Origin: Anaerolineales bacterium
GTDB taxonomy: Bacteria > Chloroflexota > Anaerolineae > Anaerolineales > UBA11858
DNA length: 64,000 bases
NCBI GenBank assembly: GCA_028278545.1
Contig: JANQED010000019.1
Span: forward strand, 1 to 64,000
Direction of reading: 5' to 3'
Shown here: one piece after another, positions 8,690-17,836 of the stretch
How the letters are laid out: the number at the start of each line of letters is the position of its first letter
Numbering within the stretch: position 1 is the stretch's first letter
The notes under the pieces: model-generated
The model's input: only the letters and a program-made list of their open reading frames with translations
Told to the model about the DNA's origin: nothing
Databases searched by the model: none
Program-made: the position numbers and the translations under genes

Positions 8690-10255
8690 ATGCACGATAC
8701 AATCGTCATCCTAGACTTTGGTTCCCAATATTCACAATTGATCGCTCGGCGGGTGCGCGAGCAGCACGTCTACTGTGAACTCTTTCCCTGGGATACCCCA
8801 GCCGAAGATGTGCTGGCACTCCAACCTAAAGGGTTCATCCTCTCTGGCGGGCCTGCATCGGTCTACGCGCCGGACGCCCCCAGAATCCCAAAATACGTCT
8901 TTGAAACCGGATACCCTATCTTCGGCATCTGTTACGGGATGCAAGCCCTCACCGAAGCCCTTGGGGGACGCGTGGCACCTGCCGAGGAACAGGAATACGG
9001 ACTCGCCCACGTGCTGACTCTGGCACCCAACCCTTTACTGCCTCCTGGCGAATACCGCGCCTGGATGTCCCACGGCGACCGCATCGAATCGCTGCCCCCA
9101 GGATTTGGGACATTAGCAGAATCGCCTAACTCGCCGATCGCGGCGATGGGAGATTTGGGGCGGGCGTACTTTGGCGCGCAGTTCCACCCCGAGGTACGCC
9201 ACACTCCCCAGGGATCAGCAATGCTGCGCCGCTTCGTCCTAGACATCTGCAAAGCCCTCCCAACCTGGACTCCAATCTCCATCATGAAAAAGAGTGTGCA
9301 AAGAATCCGTGAGCAAGTGGGGGACGAGCAGGTGCTGTCCGCCGTCAGCGGCGGCGTAGATTCCAGCGTTGCCACGGCATTGGTTCACCAGGCTGTCGGC
9401 GAGCAGTTAGAGGCCGTCTTTGTGGACAACGGTCTGTTGCGACAAGGCGAACCCGAAAAGGTGGTGACAACCTTTCGAGAAAATTTGGGCGTGCATCTGC
9501 ATCCCGTCAACGCGGTAGAAGAGTTCATGGAGGCGCTCAGGGGCGTCACCGAACCGGAAAGCAAACGCCGCATCATCGGCGAGCGCTTTATCCGCATCTT
9601 CGAGGAACAGGCCCAAAAACTTGGGTCGCCAGGATTTTTGGTTCAAGGCACGATTTACCCTGATGTGGTCGAATCCAGTGCACCAGACCGAGCCCAGGCT
9701 CATCGCATCAAAACGCACCACAACGTAGGTGGCTTGCCAGAGCATATGCTGTTCGAACTGGTCGAGCCGCTGCGTTATTTATTCAAAGATGAAGTTCGGG
9801 CGGTTGGAGAGGCATTGGGCTTGCCTCCTGAACTGGTATGGCGGCAACCCTTTCCAGGACCTGGGTTGGCAGTACGTTGTCTGGGCGAAGTTACCTGGGA
9901 GCGATTGAAACGTCTGCGTGCTGCTGATGCCATTTTCACTGATGAACTGAACGCAGCAGGGCTCCTCGTAACCTCACCTGGCGCAGCGGGAGGAGTCGGA
10001 GAGGGTACCTCCCAGGCCTTCGCCGTGTTATTGCCCGTCCACACTGTGGGGGTGATGGGCGATCAACGGACCTATCAAGAGGTCGTCTCTCTGCGAGCTG
10101 TCACCACCGAAGACTTCATGACCGCCGATTGGGCGCGTTTACCCCATGAATTTTTAGCTCGCGTAGCCAGCCGCATTGTCAATGAAGTAGCCGGGATCAA
10201 CCGGGTAGTGTATGATATAACCAGCAAACCCCCAGCGACGATCGAATGGGAATGA
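8690..10255 (+). CDS. guaA: GMP synthase (glutamine-hydrolysing)
   Basis: 521 residues, full length. The N-terminal class I glutamine amidotransferase has the nucleophile in GICYGMQ (Cys81) and the FHPEV histidine-glutamate motif. The ATP-pyrophosphatase domain has the P-loop SGGVDSS (about 220). The C-terminal dimerisation domain ends in the family-typical DITSKPPATIEWE. It aminates XMP to GMP in the cytoplasm. It is in one transcription unit with xpt. There is no clear Shine-Dalgarno in the 26-base gap. Confidence 0.98.
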   Translation: MHDTIVILDFGSQYSQLIARRVREQHVYCELFPWDTPAEDVLALQPKGFILSGGPASVYAPDAPRIPKYVFETGYPIFGICYGMQALTEALGGRVAPAEEQEYGLAHVLTLAPNPLLPPGEYRAWMSHGDRIESLPPGFGTLAESPNSPIAAMGDLGRAYFGAQFHPEVRHTPQGSAMLRRFVLDICKALPTWTPISIMKKSVQRIREQVGDEQVLSAVSGGVDSSVATALVHQAVGEQLEAVFVDNGLLRQGEPEKVVTTFRENLGVHLHPVNAVEEFMEALRGVTEPESKRRIIGERFIRIFEEQAQKLGSPGFLVQGTIYPDVVESSAPDRAQAHRIKTHHNVGGLPEHMLFELVEPLRYLFKDEVRAVGEALGLPPELVWRQPFPGPGLAVRCLGEVTWERLKRLRAADAIFTDELNAAGLLVTSPGAAGGVGEGTSQAFAVLLPVHTVGVMGDQRTYQEVVSLRAVTTEDFMTADWARLPHEFLARVASRIVNEVAGINRVVYDITSKPPATIEWE

Positions 10256-10309
10256 TCCATGAGATCGAGGAGAAAGGTTTCTATCTGTCTCAACGCATAG
10301 GAGTAAAAA

Positions 10310-11287
10310 ATGGATATCGGCGAAGTTCTCTCCCAAGCCTGGAAGACCATCTGGAAATATAAAGTGCTCTGGATTTTCGGCATCTTAGCCAGTTGCGGTC
10401 AGGGCGGTAGCAGTGGCGGAGGTGGGGGGAATACCGGCTACCGTTTCTCACAAGGCGATCCCAATGTATCGCCCGAGGTAGGAAGTTTCTTCTACGGCAT
10501 TGAGCGCTTTTTCCAGCAGATCGAGGTCTGGCAAATCGTTGGTTTCATCGCCATCCTCATCTTGTTCTTCTTAGTAATCTGGTTCATTGTGCTTGCCTTG
10601 AGCACAATCGGGCGCCTCGGGTTGATCCAAGGTACTGCGAAAGCCGGTGCCGGTGCCGAACAGCTTACTTTCAAGGAACTCTTCGATGACGGAAAACCCT
10701 TTTTCTGGCGCATCTTGGGGGTGAATGTGCTGATTGGATTGGCAGTATTCGTTCTGATCCTGGTGATCGTGCTGCCGATGATGGGCATTGCCACGCTGAC
10801 CTTTGGGATTGGACTCATTTGCCTCATTCCGATAATATGCTTGCTGATTCCAGTGGGCTGGGGGATAAACATCATCCTGGAACTGACCAATATCGCCATC
10901 GTTTTACAAGATTTGGATATCTTCACTGGTATCCGACGCGGCTGGGAGGTCTTCAAGGAAAACCTGGGCTATGTCCTCGCAATGGCTTTGATCCTGGGAA
11001 TCGGTGGGACGATTGTTGGCTTCGTCTTCGCGTTGCCCTTGTTTGCCATCGTCTTCCCGGCAGCTTTTGGGGCGATTTTGGGTGGCGTAACGGATTCGGC
11101 ATTACCGCTGGGTGGCGGGCTTGCCGTCGCCGGTTTATGCTTCGTGGGGTATCTGCCGATCCTGGTCGTGCTGGGCGGCATCTTGCGCGCCTACATCCAA
11201 TCCGCCTGGACCCTCACCTATATGCAACTGACACAAACCCCTGGTGAGCCAGTTGAAGAGGCGGACGACAGTTCCCCAGAAGAGTAA
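10310..11287 (+). CDS. Polytopic membrane protein of unknown function
   Basis: 325 residues with a good Shine-Dalgarno (AGGAG). The N-terminus MDIGEVLSQAWKTIWKYKVLW resembles membrane proteins found beside stress or signalling genes in Chloroflexota. A Gly/Ser loop (SSGGGGGN, about 34-41) follows the first hydrophobic segment. Five further hydrophobic stretches are visible (about 75-100, 130-160, 165-195, 225-255, 265-300), and the C-terminus is acidic (EEADDSSPEE). No catalytic motif is recognisable. It sits 76 bases before the FHA/PP2C gene cluster on the same strand, but an extended -10 box directly before the FHA gene suggests separate transcription. Confidence 0.75.
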   Translation: MDIGEVLSQAWKTIWKYKVLWIFGILASCGQGGSSGGGGGNTGYRFSQGDPNVSPEVGSFFYGIERFFQQIEVWQIVGFIAILILFFLVIWFIVLALSTIGRLGLIQGTAKAGAGAEQLTFKELFDDGKPFFWRILGVNVLIGLAVFVLILVIVLPMMGIATLTFGIGLICLIPIICLLIPVGWGINIILELTNIAIVLQDLDIFTGIRRGWEVFKENLGYVLAMALILGIGGTIVGFVFALPLFAIVFPAAFGAILGGVTDSALPLGGGLAVAGLCFVGYLPILVVLGGILRAYIQSAWTLTYMQLTQTPGEPVEEADDSSPEE

Positions 11288-11348
11288 ACGTTAGAAACCA
11301 CGATCCTTCAGTGAACACAAACCAGGCAGCAAGCGTCTGACGTTTGTA

Positions 11349-11357
11349 TGCTAGAAT
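11349..11357 (+). promoter_or_regulatory. Extended -10 promoter placing the transcript start at the FHA-gene ATG
   Basis: TGC-TAGAAT (TG at 11349-11350, hexamer 11352-11357) is followed by six bases and then the ATG at 11364. Transcription normally begins about 7 bases after the -10 hexamer, which would be the A of the start codon. No Shine-Dalgarno is present, consistent with a leaderless mRNA. Confidence 0.5.
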
Positions 11358-11363
11358 CTAACC

Positions 11364-13301
11364 ATGTTCAAAGCCATTAGCAGGATTATCCTGTTAAGCC
11401 TTTTGTTGTCTTTGGTTACCCCGCCAGTATGGGCGCAAGAGACAAACTGGGCAAAGCTCTCCCTCCCAAATACAGATTCATTCCCTTCTATCTCCACATA
11501 TTTGAATGTGTACGATGGCGAAGGCGATTTCGTGCACGATTTAGGCGTACAAAACGTCCGTATCATCGAAAACCAACGCTCAGTTCCCGTCAGCGAAATC
11601 ACTGAGCTGCGCCCCGGCGCCCAATTCGTGGTTGCTATCAACATGGGGCCCGCGTACGCTATCAAAGACAGTCAGGGCACAACCCGGTACGAGCACATAC
11701 AGCAGGCTATGAGCGACTGGATAGATTCCTACCCCGCGGAAGCCTCTGATGATCTCAGCATAATCACCAATGACGGCTTAGAAGGTCTGCACATCAATCG
11801 TCCAGTAGCCTGGCTTTCCAAATACAGGTCCTATGAGCCTGACATTGATGGCGCCACCCCGAGCCTGGATGTCTTGGCACGTGCGATCACCACCGCCGCT
11901 GATCCAGCTGCTCGCTCCGGGTTGGGAAGAGGCATACTGCTGATAACGCCTCTGCCCGGCCAGGATAGCCTGGCAGCCTTACCAAGCCTGGAATCGATGG
12001 CCAGAGGGGAAAACGTACGCGTCTATATTTGGATGGTCTCGTCCCGGGCATATTTCGACAGCGCCGGCGCTGACCTTTTGGCCGAGTTCGCAGCCCGAAC
12101 CGGCGGGCAGTTGTTTCGATACTCCGGGGATGAAGCCCTTCCCGCTGTTGACCCTTATGTGGATCAACTACGCCACACCTACCACCTGACCTACCATTCC
12201 CAGATTTCAGGTGGAGAGGTACATCAAATTGCGGCACACATAAACACCCCCTCCCTGGTGATCACCAGTGAGCCGGTTGAATTCGCCCTGAACGTCCAGC
12301 CGCCCAACCCGATATTCGTCTCCCCACCTCTGGATGTCATCCGCGTCGAACAGGCCAAGCCAGCGGACACATCCACCGAACTGGCTGTGTATACACCCAA
12401 CGAACAGCTCATTGAGATCCTGGTCGAGTTCCCCGACAGTTATTCTCGCCCCCTCAAGCGCACAACACTGTATGTTGACGGTGAGATCGCTGCGCAAAAC
12501 ACCTCTCCCCCCTTCGATCAGTTCACATGGTCGCTGGAGGATTTTGTCAGTGACGGCTCTCACCTGATCCAGGTTGAAGTCACAGACGATCTGGGGTTGA
12601 GCGGCGTCAGTATCGAGCATCAAGTCGATATTGCCATTCAACACGCGCCCTTTGATTTTCTGGGCCTGTTCAGGCAGAATGTTCCCGCCCTCGTCGGAAT
12701 CGGCGCAGCGGTCGTGATCAGCATTGCCTTGTTCACGCTCATCCTCGGGGGCAAGATTCAGCCAAGGACGACCGGTCGGCTAATCCGCAGGAGACGCCGC
12801 CGATACACCAAAGAAGCACAAGTTGACCGCGATCAATCAGTCACCCCCTCAATTCCACCGTCTTCACAGCCCCCTCGAGAACGTCTATCTCAATGGATGA
12901 ACCGTTTTGCCTGGCCCACCCGGCATGTAGAATCCCCTGCTGAAGAAGCCTACTTAGAATTCTTGCCCGCCAGGAACGGAAATGGACGGGAAGGTCACAT
13001 ACCTATCGCCCAACGCGAACTGACCTTCGGGAATGACCCTACGCTTGCTACAATAGAACTGGATGATCCTTCTTTGGACGCTCTCCACGCCCGTCTGCTC
13101 AAAGACGATAACGACGGGTACATCATCGCCGACGAGAGCTCCGTGGCCGGAACCTGGGTAAACTACACCCCGGTAACCCGTGAAGGAACCAGGATGAATC
13201 ACGGCGACATTATTCATATAGGACGGATCGGTTTTCGGTTCACTTATACTGACCCCCAAAAAATCCCCAAACCAAAAATAACCCCCCAGGAGACACTGTG
13301 A
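11364..13301 (+). CDS. Membrane protein with extracytoplasmic VWA-like domain and cytoplasmic FHA domain
   Basis: 645 residues. Residues 1-24 are a signal peptide (ends VWAQE). About 35-290 form a von Willebrand A-like domain in which the MIDAS DxSxS is replaced by INMGPA, so metal binding there is doubtful. A beta-rich region (about 310-425) follows, then a transmembrane helix (about 434-456) and a basic stop-transfer (RRRRRR). The C-terminus (about 545-635) is an FHA domain with LDDPSLDALHARL, GTWVNY and HGDIIHIG. FHA domains bind phosphothreonine, so the protein should link an outside event to Thr phosphorylation inside. It overlaps the downstream PP2C gene by 4 bases. No Hanks kinase is in the window. 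Confidence 0.85.
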   Translation: MFKAISRIILLSLLLSLVTPPVWAQETNWAKLSLPNTDSFPSISTYLNVYDGEGDFVHDLGVQNVRIIENQRSVPVSEITELRPGAQFVVAINMGPAYAIKDSQGTTRYEHIQQAMSDWIDSYPAEASDDLSIITNDGLEGLHINRPVAWLSKYRSYEPDIDGATPSLDVLARAITTAADPAARSGLGRGILLITPLPGQDSLAALPSLESMARGENVRVYIWMVSSRAYFDSAGADLLAEFAARTGGQLFRYSGDEALPAVDPYVDQLRHTYHLTYHSQISGGEVHQIAAHINTPSLVITSEPVEFALNVQPPNPIFVSPPLDVIRVEQAKPADTSTELAVYTPNEQLIEILVEFPDSYSRPLKRTTLYVDGEIAAQNTSPPFDQFTWSLEDFVSDGSHLIQVEVTDDLGLSGVSIEHQVDIAIQHAPFDFLGLFRQNVPALVGIGAAVVISIALFTLILGGKIQPRTTGRLIRRRRRRYTKEAQVDRDQSVTPSIPPSSQPPRERLSQWMNRFAWPTRHVESPAEEAYLEFLPARNGNGREGHIPIAQRELTFGNDPTLATIELDDPSLDALHARLLKDDNDGYIIADESSVAGTWVNYTPVTREGTRMNHGDIIHIGRIGFRFTYTDPQKIPKPKITPQETL

Positions 13302-14407
13302 TCCCCAAAGAGCGCGCCCATCTCAATGTCACAGCAATCACTCATGAGGGGATGAGTGGGAAAAATAACGAAGATCGCTATGGTGTTTCGGCGCACACAC
13401 TCAGCGAGCCTGAGTCAACCCCATCACTATTTGCGATTGTCGCGGATGGCATTGGCGGCCATCAGGCAGGAGAAATTGCTGCCGAAATTGCTGTCGAAAC
13501 CATCAGCCATGCTGTTGCAGCCAGCGATGCCAGCGACCCCCTTGCTGTTCTAAACGAAGCAATTGGCCAGGCCAACCTGGCAATCCACCAGCAATCCAAA
13601 TCCGATTTAGCGCAGCGCGGCATGGGCTCTACCTGTGTATGTGTCTGGGCCATCGGCGATCAATTGTATACGGCCTCAGTTGGAGATTCGCGGATTTACT
13701 TGGTACGCCAGGGCGCTATCCGACAAATCTCTACCGATCATACCTGGGTGCAGGAAGCCATCCAATATGGCATTATCACGCCAGACCAAGCGCGTGGACA
13801 CCCTCAATCTCATATCATCCGCCGCTATTTAGGCTCCGAAAAACCGGTCGAAGTGGATTTCCGTTTGCGTTTGGACCCTGAGGAGACCGACGAACAAGTG
13901 GTTGCCAACCAGGGCATGACTCTGCTGCCCGATGATCTGCTGATCCTCTGCAGCGATGGTCTCTCCGATCTGGTTGAAGATGAAGAGATTCAAACAATCC
14001 TAGAGGAAACCGGGCTCGAAGCCGGGTTGCAAAGACTGGTTGATCTTGCTAATCAACGCGGCGGGCACGATAACATCACCATTGTCGCTTTGCAAGTCCC
14101 TCACGAAAAGGACCAACCAGAGGAAAAGAGAAAAGGAACTCCCTCCAAAATGGGTTGGTTTTGGGGTCTTCTCGTAGCCATTTTGGCCTTGATCATCGTT
14201 GTGGCTGTTGGCTTTTTCGCCTGGGGAGATACTCGCCCTGATGTTACCCAAACCCCTACACCGCAGGCGACCGCTCCGATGATCACTGAAACCAGTCTTC
14301 CCCCCACCGAGATATTTACCGAATCACCAGCGGCCCCTCCACCAACCAAAGAACCCCCGCCCAAGTCTACATACACACCCTGGCCCACATCGACAGAAAC
14401 GCCATAG
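13298..14407 (+). CDS. PP2C-family serine/threonine phosphatase with C-terminal membrane anchor
   Basis: 369 residues from GTG at 13298, translationally coupled to the FHA gene (4-base overlap, Shine-Dalgarno GGAG). All PP2C motifs are present: NNEDRYG (about 22), VADGIGGH (about 49), GMGSTCV (about 108), VGDSRIYLV (about 128), LCSDGLSDLV (about 225) and GGHDNITIV (about 258). It should be an active Mn/Mg-dependent Ser/Thr phosphatase in the cytoplasm. A transmembrane helix at about 288-311 anchors it, and a Pro/Thr-rich tail lies outside. Pairing with an FHA protein is the usual context of Hanks-type kinase signalling, where this enzyme resets phosphothreonine marks. Confidence 0.93.
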   Translation: MIPKERAHLNVTAITHEGMSGKNNEDRYGVSAHTLSEPESTPSLFAIVADGIGGHQAGEIAAEIAVETISHAVAASDASDPLAVLNEAIGQANLAIHQQSKSDLAQRGMGSTCVCVWAIGDQLYTASVGDSRIYLVRQGAIRQISTDHTWVQEAIQYGIITPDQARGHPQSHIIRRYLGSEKPVEVDFRLRLDPEETDEQVVANQGMTLLPDDLLILCSDGLSDLVEDEEIQTILEETGLEAGLQRLVDLANQRGGHDNITIVALQVPHEKDQPEEKRKGTPSKMGWFWGLLVAILALIIVVAVGFFAWGDTRPDVTQTPTPQATAPMITETSLPPTEIFTESPAAPPPTKEPPPKSTYTPWPTSTETP

Positions 14408-14481
14408 CTTTGGTGGACCAAATTTCCCCGGCTAATTGCAATCCTCTTTCGACGATCCGCTGGAAATATTTTATCTTCCCC

Positions 14482-16716
14482 TCACGGTAAAAGCGCAAAA
14501 TAAACCTGGTTCCCGATAGCCAGGAAAACTTGATGATTGGGCCCCACTGTAAAAGCAGTTGCTTCACCCTCAGGCAAAAGTGTCTGGGAGCGGTATTGGC
14601 GCTGATAAACCAGTTGTAAGCTAAAATGATAAATGGAACGTTCATCCGCATCCAGCATGAAGATCGATGGATCAGGGGGAGGAACGAATTGGATTTCGCT
14701 GAAGACGGCATCACCCATTGTGGGGCTATCAGCATATCCATCACGAGGGTCTTGATACGTAGCGGGGTCGGCAAAATCATCACCCCCAAAGTAGCTCGTC
14801 ATCAGATGTCCATCCGCATAAAGCAAATACAACTTGCCATCACTCACAGTCAGGTCCAGCACACCTACCATAGAAGGGACCTGGTCTCCAAAAAAGAAAT
14901 CCGGTCGATCTTGGAATTCGCTCGCTCCAGCATACACCCAAACCGAACTCGTCAGCGGGTCAAGCACATATAGATTCCCCCCATCCAGTGCAAAAGCTTG
15001 CGGGGTACCCCAGTTAGAATCAGGCGGCGCCATAGAAAATGAGAGCTGTTCCGCGCCACCGGGGATGCACTGTACCAGGTTGCCATTGCCATCCATGCCG
15101 ATAGCCGTTGCGCCATGCGGATAACCGGGGGGGAGCGCGGCGATATCTACCAAAGGGCCTACAATCAAGGGCTGCGGCACCGGCCCACAGCGGAACTCGG
15201 AATCCAACTCAAATCTATCTCCGGTGAACACCGCCCGGTAGACCGCCCCTGCTGAACCATCAAGCATATAAAGATCATCGTCTATCGTAGCTACAAGGCG
15301 CGTGATCTCTGCTGTCGTTGGCAGCCCATCGACCATTGCTGGTCGGTAGCTGATGCGCACCACATTTTCCAGGGTATCCAACGCGATCGTAGCAGCACCA
15401 CGCAGACTTTGCGAATCTTCAGTCACCTTATAATTTTCTGCCAAATCCAGGTACTCTAAAGTCGCTTCCCAGGCCACGCGCTGCTCGTTGACATGCTCGA
15501 ATTGCTGGGCTTGCTGGGCCGCGCTTTGGGCTTCAAGGAGATAGCCCTCAAAATACCTGCCGCGGCCTTTTTGGAAATACACCGCCGCAGCCACTGCCAC
15601 GACGACCAGGGGAACAGCCACAGCAATAAACGCCATTGTCGACCCAGGCAGGGACAGCATATCCTCATCGGGCAACATACGCTCGATCAACGTGCTGACT
15701 GCCTGGGCAGCCTGGCGGAGCGTGGACATAATTGCGCGTCCAAATGCGACCATCCCCTGCACCACTGTGGATGACCATACCTGACGCAAACTGCGTGTCC
15801 GAGGCTCGCTTCTCCTGTCTTGGCTCACTTCAGGAGATGGCTGCTCCACAGGTGAATCCGAAGGCCCTCTGGCCGGGGATACTTCCACGCCGGATATATC
15901 GGCAACGCTGGAGATTGGTGCTGTTGGGGGCGCGGGTTCCGGTATTGACTCCTCCTGTGGAGGCTCATCTCTTCGGGACTGGGCGTGATCAGTTGCTGCC
16001 TCGCGTTGCTCTTGAGGAAGTTTGGGGGCCACAAGCCGGAGATTACCTTTACCCTTCTTTGTCAGCATCAGCGCGGCTTCCAAATCGCCACCTGCACGCC
16101 GAATCAAGCGGCGATACAGATCTCTCAGGGAAAGCCCATGCATATTCCGCAACGTGGTAGTGTTCCAGGTCGTAGGCGGGCTTGAAGAGACCAAAAGCAC
16201 ATCGCCAGGGTCGAGCTCAGCCTGATGGAAACGCAGCGTTGTCGCACGGCTGAGGCCCAAACCGCGCCCGGTGCCGGTGGGATCATAGAATTGCTGAACA
16301 CCGGCAGTTTTTATCAAATAAGCATGCGATGAGCCGCTTTGCAGAAGGTAAAGACGGCTAAACCGCACCACACCAAGAGCCAACACCCCAACAGCCTGTC
16401 GCCCCCGGTTGAGGGAATTCAAATTACGCTTCAGCAGCAACTCATTCAGCGTCTCCGCCACCGCCCGCATGGCCGCCGTCGACGAGCCTGACGCCATATA
16501 ATATTCATCCGCCATTTGCGCCAGGAGCCTGTCCAGTTCCTTGGGGGATAAGGGCAAATTGCCTTCTAAAGATAAATAACTGAACAGATAATCCGAAGAG
16601 CGCCCTCGCGCTGCTCGGCGAGGCGGGTTGGCAGCATGCAAGCCCGGCAATTTCGGCCGATCTTTGCCAGCTTGACGCACCAGGGGAAGCAAAACTAAAT
16701 CAAGGGATGTTGCCAT
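14482..16716 (-). CDS. Degenerate PP2C-like domain joined through a membrane helix to a beta-propeller (putative pseudophosphatase sensor)
   Basis: 744 residues. About 1-235 follow the PP2C fold order but with the metal ligands lost: where active enzymes have VGDSRxYL it reads QSGSSHAYLI (about 126-135), and where they have LxxSDGL it reads LLVSSSPPTTW (about 174-184). A DGxGG motif is absent. A long acidic/Pro linker (about 240-350) leads to a transmembrane helix (about 375-397). About 420-744 are repeated beta-strand units with GNLYVLDPLTSSVWVYAG-type blades, likely an NHL/YVTN-like propeller outside the cell. It is convergent with the active PP2C gene. Function inferred only as a catalytically dead sensor or scaffold. 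Confidence 0.7.
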   Translation of the reverse strand: MATSLDLVLLPLVRQAGKDRPKLPGLHAANPPRRAARGRSSDYLFSYLSLEGNLPLSPKELDRLLAQMADEYYMASGSSTAAMRAVAETLNELLLKRNLNSLNRGRQAVGVLALGVVRFSRLYLLQSGSSHAYLIKTAGVQQFYDPTGTGRGLGLSRATTLRFHQAELDPGDVLLVSSSPPTTWNTTTLRNMHGLSLRDLYRRLIRRAGGDLEAALMLTKKGKGNLRLVAPKLPQEQREAATDHAQSRRDEPPQEESIPEPAPPTAPISSVADISGVEVSPARGPSDSPVEQPSPEVSQDRRSEPRTRSLRQVWSSTVVQGMVAFGRAIMSTLRQAAQAVSTLIERMLPDEDMLSLPGSTMAFIAVAVPLVVVAVAAAVYFQKGRGRYFEGYLLEAQSAAQQAQQFEHVNEQRVAWEATLEYLDLAENYKVTEDSQSLRGAATIALDTLENVVRISYRPAMVDGLPTTAEITRLVATIDDDLYMLDGSAGAVYRAVFTGDRFELDSEFRCGPVPQPLIVGPLVDIAALPPGYPHGATAIGMDGNGNLVQCIPGGAEQLSFSMAPPDSNWGTPQAFALDGGNLYVLDPLTSSVWVYAGASEFQDRPDFFFGDQVPSMVGVLDLTVSDGKLYLLYADGHLMTSYFGGDDFADPATYQDPRDGYADSPTMGDAVFSEIQFVPPPDPSIFMLDADERSIYHFSLQLVYQRQYRSQTLLPEGEATAFTVGPNHQVFLAIGNQVYFALLP

Positions 16717-16753
16717 GGACGAGATACCCTAAACGCCGATCATGATCACTACC

Positions 16754-16761
16754 ATTATACT
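16754..16761. promoter_or_regulatory. Overlapping divergent -10 boxes between the pseudophosphatase and acyltransferase genes
   Basis: The 8 bases ATTATACT read TATACT on the plus strand (16756-16761, six bases before the ATG at 16768) and TATAAT on the minus strand (16759-16754, 37 bases before the ATG at 16716). Two polymerases could not use them together, so the two genes may be mutually exclusive or balanced. Confidence 0.5.
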
Positions 16762-16767
16762 GGTAAA

Positions 16768-17835
16768 ATGGCTGGGACTACAATTCATCCTGATCCATCA
16801 ACCAAAAATACTATGAAATTAGAGATTTTACGTACAATAACCGAGTTCGAGAAGATGGCCGACGAATGGAACCATCTCCTTGAGAACAGCGCCAACAATG
16901 TGCCGTTTTTGCGCCATGAGTACCTGACCACCTGGTGGGGTTCTTTGGGCGGTGGGGAATGGCAAGGTGGGGAATTATATCTCGTAACCGCCAGAAACGA
17001 TGCCGATGAGCTCATTGGGATCGCGCCCTTATTCCTCACGAAAAACCTGGAGGGCAAAACTGCCCTGATGCTGGTCGGGAGCATCGAGATTTCCGATTAT
17101 TTAGACTTGATCGTCCTCGAAGGTGAGCTGCCCGCTTTTATAGATGCCCTATTGGAACACCTGACCGGGCCTGACGCGCCTCCCTGGGATGTTTTGGACT
17201 GGTACAACATCCTAGAGGATTCGCCCACCCTCCCCACCTTAGAGACTGGTGCCCATAAATTGGGCTTAAACTACTCCTTGGAGCAACTACAGCCCGCGCC
17301 GCGCATTGCCCTCGCTGGTGATTGGGACGAATACCTGATGGGTATCCAGGGCAAGCAACGCCGCGAGATCCGCCGCAAGGTGCGCCGCGCCGAAGGGTTT
17401 TACACACCCGTGAGTTGGTATATCGTCGATGACGAAGCGGTGCTCGACGACGAAATCGACGCCTTCCTTGAACTGATGGCCCACGACCCCGAGAAGGAGG
17501 CCTTCCTCACCGAGGTGATGCGTTCCCAAATGCGCGCCTCAGTGCATACCGCTTTCCGCGAAGGCTGGCTGCAACTGGCGGTGATCACCGTTGGCGATGA
17601 AAGGGCCGCCGCGTACCTCAACTTCGATTATGACAACCAGGTCTGGGTCTACAACTCAGGGATCAACTTCAAATTTCAGGAACTCTCCCCGGGCTGGGTT
17701 TTGCTGGCATACCTGATCCAATGGGCTATCGACCACGGCCGCGAGCACTTCGATATGATGCGCGGCGATGAGGTCTACAAGTATCGCTTTGGGGGCGTAG
17801 ACCGCTTCGTGATGCGCGCCCAGGTCACGCGCTAG
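16768..17835 (+). CDS. GNAT-fold acyltransferase of the BioF2/CelD type
   Basis: 355 residues from the ATG at 16768, supported by a TATACT box ending 6 bases upstream; the conserved part begins at MKLEILRTI (ATG at 16813), so a 340-residue product is possible. The protein has the doubled GNAT layout of the Acetyltransf_6/CelD family: EFEKMADEWNHLL (about 24-36) near the start, GKQRREIRRKVRRAEG (about 193-208) in the middle, and GWVLLAYLIQWAIDHGREHFDMMRGDEVYKYRFG near the end (split over about 311-344). Related enzymes act on polysaccharide or lipid amines, or resemble FemX. The substrate is unknown. Confidence 0.8.
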   Translation: MAGTTIHPDPSTKNTMKLEILRTITEFEKMADEWNHLLENSANNVPFLRHEYLTTWWGSLGGGEWQGGELYLVTARNDADELIGIAPLFLTKNLEGKTALMLVGSIEISDYLDLIVLEGELPAFIDALLEHLTGPDAPPWDVLDWYNILEDSPTLPTLETGAHKLGLNYSLEQLQPAPRIALAGDWDEYLMGIQGKQRREIRRKVRRAEGFYTPVSWYIVDDEAVLDDEIDAFLELMAHDPEKEAFLTEVMRSQMRASVHTAFREGWLQLAVITVGDERAAAYLNFDYDNQVWVYNSGINFKFQELSPGWVLLAYLIQWAIDHGREHFDMMRGDEVYKYRFGGVDRFVMRAQVTR

Positions 17836-17836
17836 A

